Part shown: piece by piece, positions 56,993 to 64,000 of the stretch
Layout of the letters: every line of letters begins with the position of its first letter
How positions within the stretch are numbered: position 1 is the first letter of the stretch
Assembly: GCF_030272615.1 (NCBI RefSeq)
Contig: NC_081415.1
Span: forward strand, 417,106,757-417,170,756
DNA: 64,000 nt
Origin: Cryptomeria japonica
Taxonomy: Eukaryota; Streptophyta; Pinopsida; Cupressales; Cupressaceae
Reading direction: 5' to 3'
Program-made: the position numbers and the translations under genes
Notes under the pieces: generated by a model
What the model was told of the DNA's origin: nothing
Databases searched by the model: none
Seen by the model: the letters and a program-made list of their open reading frames with translations, nothing else

Positions 56993-58179
56993 TGTTGGAA
57001 AAATGGTGAATGAGAGATCAAGAGGAAAGCTTTTCTTCCCTCCAAGGAGAGATGAAAGTTTCACTTCGGATTCCCCTTCAAACAATTTTCACGCATTACA
57101 TTAGAAGAGGGGGGAAACACACTAGATTCAACCTCTAGAGAAAGAGATTGAATTTTGAGTGATGGTAAGTTAATCCCCTCTTCTGAGACTGAGATTTGAA
57201 TTGATTGAATTATGTACTTATGACCAAGTGGAAAAGTGATAAAGATCTGATTATAAGTCAAGATAGTAGCATAGGATGAAGCTGTGCACTTGGATTTGGC
57301 AATAATATGTTAAGACAAAGTTGCACTACGAATTTGAGGAAAATTTTCCCAGACTGTAGCGAGAGTGTACTCGGTCCTCTAAAAAATCTGCGAAATGAAA
57401 AGGGTTTTTCCGCCTTTGCAAATGGAGTCCAAATCCGAAAGTGCAACTGTGCACCTACACACAGAAAAGAGAGGGAAAAGTGTTGGGATTAGGGGTTTGC
57501 CTTCATGTCAAACCCTAGTTTTGGAATTAACCAAATGATGAAAGAAAGTACTTGCAAGTAAATGTAAATGAAAGACTGAAATGTAAGTCACCTCAAGGGA
57601 GGTTGTAGATAGAATGTATGTATATTTTCTTGTGTGGATTTGAGTGTTGGAATGAATCTCCTCTTCAATGGTTGAATCCTTGACTTGAATGCAACACCTA
57701 GCCTTGAAGGGAGACTTGAGAATGCTCAATGCTAGAAAGGAATGCTTGAATGCTCTTGAATGTTTGATCTCATATAAACTCCCCACTCATCCAACTTATT
57801 GAACTTATGCAAATGAGAGGACAAATGCGACATATATACTTGTCAATTAGGGCTAATTGACCGATTTTCTATCGCAGGCCGACACTGGGGGAGTTTTTTT
57901 GCTCAATGTGCAACCTCCAAAGCACAATTGAAAAGGGTCCTGCCCCAAAATGGGGCAGGGGATATGCCCCTATCCTAGGAGGATAGGAGCGCCATGCCCC
58001 TATCTTGCCCTTTTTTCTAGGACAAGATGTAGTTTAGGAAGTGCAGAGGGCAAGCAAGATGCAATTATGAGGTGTCGAGCAAGTTTTTAGTCTCCGATTG
58101 AGCTTAGGGATTCGAATAGCATGCGTGAGGAACCTAATGTGGTTGACAATTGCAAGGGTCACAATTGCATGACACTCTA
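56993..58179 (-). mobile_element. 3' LTR of element F
   Basis: About 1,187 bp. On the minus strand it shares with E the word series TTAATTCCAAAAC, GGGTTTGAC, GGCAAACCCCTAATCC, TGTGTAG, GAGGACCG, GCTTCATCCTAT. Right edge set by the polypurine tract. The minus-strand start is TAGAG, so the usual TG has decayed. Left edge TGTTGG is less certain. Confidence 0.78.
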
Positions 58180-58194
58180 TTTAGCCCCCACTTT
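58180..58194 (-). promoter_or_regulatory. Polypurine tract of element F
   Basis: Minus-strand AAAGTGGGGGCTAAA, identical to the core of the E tract, abutting the LTR. Confidence 0.8.
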
Positions 58195-58755
58195 AGCAGG
58201 AGTATAAGCATATACCAATACTATCAGTAAAGTACAAGGAAACAAGATTGAAAGACTTCTACGACGTCAAGGAGGCAAGATGCACCAAGCCCCCAGTGGA
58301 TTAAGGATCTTACGACATCGATTGACAAAGTAAAAGGGAAGATCAAGAAGGGAAAACTGTGACTACAAGTAGCAAGGTTCCCCTCACTATGAGTCACGAA
58401 AAAGATACCAAAATTATGAAGCAAACCCAAGTTCGCTAAATAATTCTAAGTATCGAAAAGGAAAATATGTGTGGAGTGTATTCCCCCACGTTAAAGCGAT
58501 CGTGCATGCCTTATCGGGAGCGATTGCTTTAAGGTAGGATACACCCAAGAGAGAGAGAAGAGAGGGAGCACATTATCACAAGGATTTAGCCTCCAAGTGA
58601 GAAATAAACCCAAGGATAATGAACACAAAACATGAGGTAGTTTCTCTTTCCTTGGAGTCAGTATGTTGTATGATAACTCATGTATATCATATATGTATAT
58701 GGGTAAAAGTACAAACCTATGTCGCACTTTTACAAAGGAAAAGTCTAACACAACA
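58195..58755 (-). other. Internal 3' non-coding part of element F
   Basis: Homologous to 53,100-53,690 of E. The minus-strand open frame at 58,491-58,751 is not matched by an open frame in the E sense strand and is treated as incidental. Homology fades near 58,700-58,755, next to a GTAAAAGT/ACTTTTAC inverted repeat (58,703-58,734). Confidence 0.6.
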
Positions 58756-60243
58756 ATAATTGTTCAATTTCCTCGCCATAAAAGTGTCATTTGCATTTTG
58801 AATTTGAAGATGATGTAAACTGATGAAATGTGTAAAATTTGTTGAAGTTTAAGTCTACTATTTTTTAAAAAAAAATTGTCAATAATTTATGTTTTTTTTT
58901 AGCTTTAAAGTCCATTTTTTTATTGCTGAAAAACGCTGAAAAATAGGGGGTTTGGTTCCCACCTCAAAAGTAAATGTAAATCAACTCTTTTTTTTCTCAT
59001 TTTTATATCAGTTATAGATCACATATTTATATAGTGCATGGAAAAATAAAATAAAATTTTTGATTTACATTTTCTTTGTAATAGCATTTGGAAGTCGAAT
59101 ACACCAGAATTTGATAGGTTTTGTCTCCAACCACAATTTGTCTATTCAATTTATGATAATCCAAAAACTAAAAATACCCTTTTGGAGAAGACTCTCTCTT
59201 CTAGTGAACCATATTTTTTTCAATTTGTTTGAAGTGATTTGATATTTTTTTATTTTTTTTCAAAGCAAACTCATATCGAACAAAAGAATACCTAGTTGTA
59301 GTATTTTTAATTTTTTATATATTAAATGTAATCAAAACATTAAAAAAATTATATGAGTAGAATTGTGACTTCGATCTCTAAAAAAGGGCATTTTTAATTT
59401 TTTAATAAGTTTAATTTACCTATTGAATTTTGTTGCAGAAGTGACAAGTTTGAAAAAATCATCATTTTTGTTGATGTGGCTACCACTTGGCAATCCACAT
59501 AAGCCGTTCTAGCCGGAAACATTCTGGTCGGAACAATTCAAAAATAGTCCCGATCGAAAACCCTTCCGGCCAGAACTGTGAGGGTCGACGCGACCGGTCG
59601 CTTGAACCACATATAAAAAAGAATTATTTTTTCCATTAAAAACACAAATCAATCAAGTGCGAAAATAATAAGAGTTATTTTTTGCAAACAATCCATTTTT
59701 TTTTCAAATAAAGTGGCATTTTGGAGCGAGTAGGAAGATTATAAAGGGGCGAAGATTTTGAATTTTTTTTCGGAAGGCGTCTACCCTTTCCAAGTATGTT
59801 ATTTGAAATTATTTTTTCAATCATACGTAATTTACAATATTAGATGTTTTTTTGGAAATTAAATATTTTTTAGATTAACCATATTCTTTAGTCACCGTGA
59901 TACGACGATAACCATTTCTTGGCCATATATCCAACAATATTTAGTACTGAATTATATTATATTTTATTTCCTAATACTTGACTCAAATTATCTATATATT
60001 AGCTAAGTGATTTCAAGCAATTAATGTTATTAAATCACGTTCATATGTACATTGCATATAGTCAAATGTATCTAATTGAAGTATACTTAATTTCTTACTT
60101 TTTATCAATGCTCCTAAATTTCTTGAGCCTTATTTTTTCATTTTCTAAATTATAAAAATTGGACTTCAAGTCAAATGATCTAAATGGATGAAATTTACAC
60201 ATGTTAAGTTTAAGAATGCAAAATTATTTATATATTTTTTGCA
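58756..60243. other. AT-rich upstream region of the DDE-like gene
   Basis: Long A and T tracts, no frame. A GC-rich island at about 59,485-59,605 carries several CCGG words in partial inverted repeats (TAGCCGGAAACATTCTGGTC against TTCCGGCCAGAAC). CATATAAAAAAG at 59,611 could be a TATA box for the downstream gene. No terminal inverted repeat could be confirmed. Confidence 0.45.
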
Positions 60244-61933
60244 ATGGGGAATAAGAGGACTAGATCAAGGTTGTATGATCGTAAAAGGGACAATAAGATG
60301 AAAGGTCATACAAAACGTAGTCAACAAAAATTTGTTGTTGTTCAAGATCAACCTGATGATGTTCAAGAAACACCTACTCAGGTATGAGATGAATTTTTTT
60401 TCTGGTATGGAAAATTTGATGGAAATGGATGAAGATAAGCTTTTCAATGAAATTCCATCTAAAAATATGATACCTGAAAGCACATTAAAATTGCATTGTA
60501 ATAATTTGTGGGATGATTATTTTAAAAATAAGTCTATTGTTGGAAGAGCACAATTATTTGCTAAGTTATTTAGGAAAAGGGAAATGAAACCTGTTTTGGA
60601 GTTGTTGGGTGTTGGTAATAAGAAAAGTTTGAGTGATACATTAGTAAAAGAAACTATAATTGAAAATTTACAAGAAGCATTGAATTGTATTGAGAACACA
60701 AGTCAAGGTGTTGATTTAAGTGCTACACATAGAGCATTGATGACTATGATTACTAGTAAGGAATTGACTCGTAAAAAACAAGTTAATGCAATTTCTCAAT
60801 TAATGCGTGTATCTAGAAGAACTGTTCAAAGATACATTAGGAAGAGAAATATGTTGGATGAAAACATCGAAAAAAATTGGGTAAATATCTACAGGGTTCT
60901 TAGAAAAGACAAAATTTCTGAAGATGTAAAAAGACAGGTCATTGATTATTGGACCAACCAATCTTGTGTTTCTTCCAATAGAATGGATACTATATAGATG
61001 ATAGATGAAGATGGTAAAAATATTACACATCCAAAACATTTCTTAGATACAACACAAAGTGAATTGTTTGAAGCATTCAAGCAAGAATTTTCAGATGTAA
61101 AGATTTGCCAAAGGATGTTTGAGAGATTTCGTCCTTGCTTTGTATGCATAAATAAGGTACGTGAAACTTGTTGTTGTCGAAATCATGTTGAAATTAATCT
61201 ACACTTGCAATCATATAAGAAGTTCATGGAAACAATTAATCCAAATCTAGTTATTCCTACAAGTACAACACATTTGTGAAGTCTATTTTATGTGATAAAT
61301 TAGAAGATTCCGATGAGTTCAAAATACAATGTATAAAAGGTGAATGCAATGATTGTGGATTTTTGAGTAAGTTTGTGTTGCAAATTGAGAATTTTGATAT
61401 TCATGCACTAGTTATATGGAAGAGATTTGAATATGAGACATACCAAAGTAAGTCAGGAACTGAATCCAAAAAAATTATGTTGAAAGAGAGTGAATTACCC
61501 TACATTCAGTTTATAGATAGATTTCATAATATGATATATCCACATATCCAACATTGTCATGGTGCAAGATGGAAGGCTAAACAGTTTTGTGATTCAAAGA
61601 ATTGTTTTCCACCATGTTATATTCTTTCAATTGTAGATTTCTCCAAGAACTATACATTGAGTCCTCACACAGAAATTCAAAGTCAATATTATCATTCTGA
61701 TCAAGTTGCAATATTTGTACAAGTTTTCTATAGACATGCACAATTTCATGTGGATGGTATAGAGAGTACTGAAAATGAATGCATTATCATCAAGGAGGTC
61801 CATTTCTATATCAGTGATGATACGTGTCATCATAGGAGATATGTAGCACATTGTTTTGGAATGTTTTTTGAAGATATTAAAGATTGTGGGATAGAATGTA
61901 CACAACATTGGATTTGGTCAGATGGATGTGCCG

Positions 61934-62051
61934 GTAAGTACATTAGATTTGAAATTGATTATTTAAGTTGTTTTTTTTTATATATGATTTGATTGTATAT
62001 AACAAGTCAAAAGTTTAAATATATATTTAATATATATGTTATTCATGTCAA
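61934..62051 (+). other. Probable intron of the DDE-like gene
   Basis: 118 bp, T-rich, GTAAGT at the 5' end. The coding pattern on both sides joins in frame if the 3' end is at 62,051, but the last two bases are AA instead of AG, so the acceptor is mutated or slightly displaced. Confidence 0.55.
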
Positions 62052-62234
62052 GGCAATTAAAGTCTGCAAAAGCTTTTAACTAGTTATCCCTAAAACATGA
62101 TCGACGTAGCATAAAGTTTTTGTGGAACTTCTTTGAGAGTGGACATGGAAAATGAGAGAATGATGGAGCAGGAGCATGTGTGAAGCATGCACTTCACCAA
62201 CATGAACTTGCTAGTAAATTATCTGAACATAGAT

Positions 62235-62259
62235 TAATATATATATATATATATATATG
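62235..62259. repeat. (TA)n microsatellite
   Basis: About eleven TA dinucleotides interrupting the decayed DDE-like coding region. Confidence 0.9.
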
Positions 62260-62304
62260 GGTTGTCCAATTTTCTAAAGAAAGAGCTTTTGTACAAGTAA
62301 CACC

Positions 62305-63404
62305 TGTTGGCATTTTTGTTGTTTATGTTGTGATTGTCATTGATGGACACACACTTGTATTGAGATCCCCTTTATATGTATGAGCTCATGCTCAATCGGT
62401 ATTTGTTCCAACTGGTATGTTGTATACTAGTCTCTAGACTAGTGATTTTGCAGAATGTGTTTCCTGGTCTTAAGTGGCATGTCAACCCCAAGTAGTACGA
62501 GGGAGCAAAGTGGCACAACACATTCTTACTAGTCTTCATTTTTGTCAAACCGGCAATCGGTATTTTGTATGAACCGGTATTACTCTGTGATGAGTAACCA
62601 ACTGGCATTTTGTGATGAGTTACCAATCCACCGATTGTTTGACGGTGCTGACACATTGATGGTGCTTTTTGTGTCGTGTTATTGAGTATGTCTAGATTCA
62701 TTGAACCTACGAAATTGTAATGTAATCCTATTGGACCGACATGAAATCAGATTCCTTTAAAAGGACATCATGTCTAGGGTTTTAAGTTGTTGCTGAAAGG
62801 GTTAATGTTGAGCTAGGGTTTGAGGTGGAAGTTGAGTTGTTGTGAGAGTGATCTTATCTAAGAAGATCAAGTTGTAACTGTGAGAGAGAGAGAAGATTGA
62901 ATTAATGCTGGAATGCATTAGCTATGAGTAATACTGGATCTAACTAAGTAGTTTGTGCTATTAGATAGATCAAACACTTGTTGATTACTCACATCTTTGA
63001 CAAGTCTGTAGCCCTTAACCGGGTAGGCCTCAAAGCCTTTGTAAAATCCTCTAAAAAGGTAGTCTTTAATCAGACTTATCTCCTAATAGAGATTGAGATT
63101 CCTAACAAGATCTGTTCTGTTGAAGAATATTGTAAGACCTTAACCGGTCTGGTTTCTATTCTGCAGATAGTGACTTGTGAGTTCCATCTCACCGTGGTTT
63201 TTCCTAGTTGGGTTTCCATGTCAAATATCTTGTGTTATGGTTGTATTGCTTTTGTGGGTGAATGCTTTATTTGCATTTTGGTTTGCATGTGTGGTAACCA
63301 GTTTGACTGTTAGACTGCTTTACCAGTTTATCTTTAGACTGTGTAAGTGTTTCAGTGCAGTAGTTTTTGGCATACTAATTCACCCCCCCTCTTAGTATTC
63401 ATCA
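62305..63404 (+). mobile_element. 5' LTR of Copia-like element G
   Basis: 1,100 bp from TGTTGGCATT to ATTCATCA, immediately followed by a perfect Met primer site. The start matches the minus-strand starts of C (TGTTGGCCATT) and D (TGTTGGTGCTGG) and all three soon have TGTCATTGA. The C-run TTCACCCCCCCTCTTAG lies just before the end. Hairpin at 63,193-63,220. The element continues beyond the window, so its other LTR and target duplication (left flank ACACC) cannot be checked. Confidence 0.88.
63193..63220 (+). other. Hairpin motif in G LTR
   Basis: CGTGG-ttttt-CC-tagtt-GGG-ttt-CCATG in sense orientation; the same two-tier layout as in C, D and the 31,509 insert, with one G-T pair. Confidence 0.55.
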
Positions 63405-63406
63405 AT

Positions 63407-63418
63407 TGGTATCAGAGC
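63407..63418 (+). promoter_or_regulatory. Primer binding site of element G
   Basis: TGGTATCAGAGC, a perfect match to the plant initiator-Met tRNA primer site, two bases after the LTR end. Confidence 0.93.
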
Positions 63419-63454
63419 CTACCTTTCTATAAGTTTAACCACTTGGAAAGAGAT

Positions 63455-64000
63455 ATGGGGGAATACACCTTGAGGGAACTTACTCAATGGCTCACTAAGT
63501 CTGAGCAAGCCTATGATGATCTTATGGTAAAATACAAGGTATCTCAAGCAAAAAGGAGAGAACATGCAGAGAGGCTGATGGAACTATCTGAAAGTAGTTC
63601 TGAAGATGAAGCTAACATGGAAGCCATGATTGCTGAAGTGAATAAGCTGAATGATTCAAACTCCAATCTGAGAAAGGAGTTGGAAGGACTGACTATTTGG
63701 TTTAGTCAAGAGCTTCAGAACTGGAGAAAAGCTGAAGATCTGGTAAAGGACAGAGATCATGAGATCTCCAAGTTGAAACATGAGATTAGTGTACTAACTG
63801 CTCACCTTCATGAGAGTAGAATGGAAAAAGATGACATGCAAGGAGAACTAAACATTGCCATCTCAGAAAATGCAAGTCTAATGGAGACAAACACTACTAT
63901 TTCCAAAGAACTCTTTGAGTCAAAAGAAATACTTGCTAAGTTTGGCAAAAGTACTGTCAAGCTAGAGAAAAAGCTTGAGTCATCTAGACCGGCAAAGAAT
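63455..64000 (+). CDS. Coiled-coil protein of element G, open to the window edge
   Basis: ATG at 63,455, 37 bp after the primer site, starts an uninterrupted frame of 182 codons with no stop before the window ends. It begins MGEYTLRELTQWLTKSEQAY and is almost wholly charged heptad-like sequence (MEAMIAEVNKLNDSNSNLRK, HEISKLKHEISVLTAHLHES, STVKLEKKLESS), typical of a long coiled coil. It lacks the UBN2 gag motifs of C and D in the visible part. It may be a divergent gag N-terminus or an extra protein of a non-autonomous element. The clean frame contrasts with every other Copia frame here. Confidence 0.7.
   Translation, partial: MGEYTLRELTQWLTKSEQAYDDLMVKYKVSQAKRREHAERLMELSESSSEDEANMEAMIAEVNKLNDSNSNLRKELEGLTIWFSQELQNWRKAEDLVKDRDHEISKLKHEISVLTAHLHESRMEKDDMQGELNIAISENASLMETNTTISKELFESKEILAKFGKSTVKLEKKLESSRPAKN

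Larger units (their letters stand above)
56993..58755 (-). mobile_element. 3' end of Gypsy-type element F, related to E
   Basis: A 3' LTR (56,993-58,179) plus about 575 bp of internal 3' sequence; the rest of the element is missing beyond about 58,755. Both parts are homologous to E along their length but much more diverged. No coding domain remains. Confidence 0.8.
60244..62304 (+). pseudogene. Intron-containing DDE-transposase-like gene, decayed and truncated
   Basis: ATG 60,244 (MGNKRTRSRLYDRKRDNKMK) is followed by a frame change near 60,380. A long helical region has an HTH-like segment (QLMRVSRRTVQRYIRKRN). Then come VKRQVIDYWTNQSCVSSNR, HPKHFLDTTQSELFEAFKQE, FRPCFVCINKVRETCCCRNH (Cys-rich), a shift near 61,270, and the catalytic-looking part: ILSIVDFSKNYTL, EVHFYISDDTCHHRRYV, WIWSDGC. 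GTAAGT at 61,934 fits a splice donor; the frame resumes near 62,052 with QLKSAKAFN, then WNFFESGHGK*ENDGAGACV. VDF, SDG and FESGHGK are candidate D, D and E sites. I recognise the pattern from transposase-like proteins in plants and animals but cannot name the superfamily. The LTR of G cuts it off at 62,304. Confidence 0.65.

Noticed and set aside
58491-58751. 86-codon minus-strand frame in element F
   Set aside because: It lies in the non-coding 3' region shared with E, where no matching open frame exists.

Overview
The window looks like repeat-dense nuclear DNA from a seed plant, probably a gymnosperm with a large genome (inference). It holds nested, mostly dead LTR retrotransposons with plant-type features: initiator-tRNA binding sites, plant-type Gypsy gag knuckles, and an antisense plant mobile domain (PMD) reading frame. 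I see no tRNA, rRNA, CRISPR array or clearly intact host gene.

Region 1 (1-30,124) is a three-level Gypsy nest. Element A (+) keeps gag and protease, but its pol has collapsed to the integrase tail. Its LTR is split by element B, a 19-kb Tat/Ogre-like Gypsy (-) at 8,272-27,354 with two 1,480-bp LTRs and target duplication CCTAT. B has decayed gag, protease, G-patch-like, RT, RNase H and integrase parts, plus an antisense PMD reading frame between pol and the 3' LTR. A solo LTR (20,645-21,659, duplication GTTAT) interrupts B's gag. Short minus-strand Gypsy scraps lie outside A.

Region 2 (30,125-56,584) is a Copia nest. Element D (-) carries a second LTR inside its 3' LTR and is split by Copia C (34,684-40,418, duplication TAATA). 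The 5' end of D (start of gag, primer site, LTR and about 125 bp of flank) is present three times in tandem. Into the third copy went element E (47,074-54,948, duplication ATTAC), a Gypsy-type element with only gag and a protease-like segment.

Region 3 (56,993-64,000) has the 3' end of element F, a relative of E (-); an AT-rich stretch; a decayed intron-containing gene resembling a DDE transposase (60,244-62,304); and the 5' end of Copia-like element G (+), with a complete 1,100-bp LTR, a perfect TGGTATCAGAGC primer site and an open coiled-coil reading frame that runs off the window.

Two patterns run across elements. Stop codons inside otherwise unshifted frames are mostly TAG, as expected from C-to-T decay of CAG codons in methylated repeats. 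Four Copia-type LTR families share a two-tier hairpin whose paired bases change together. Insertion order by nesting: A before B before the solo LTR; D before C; triplication of D before E.
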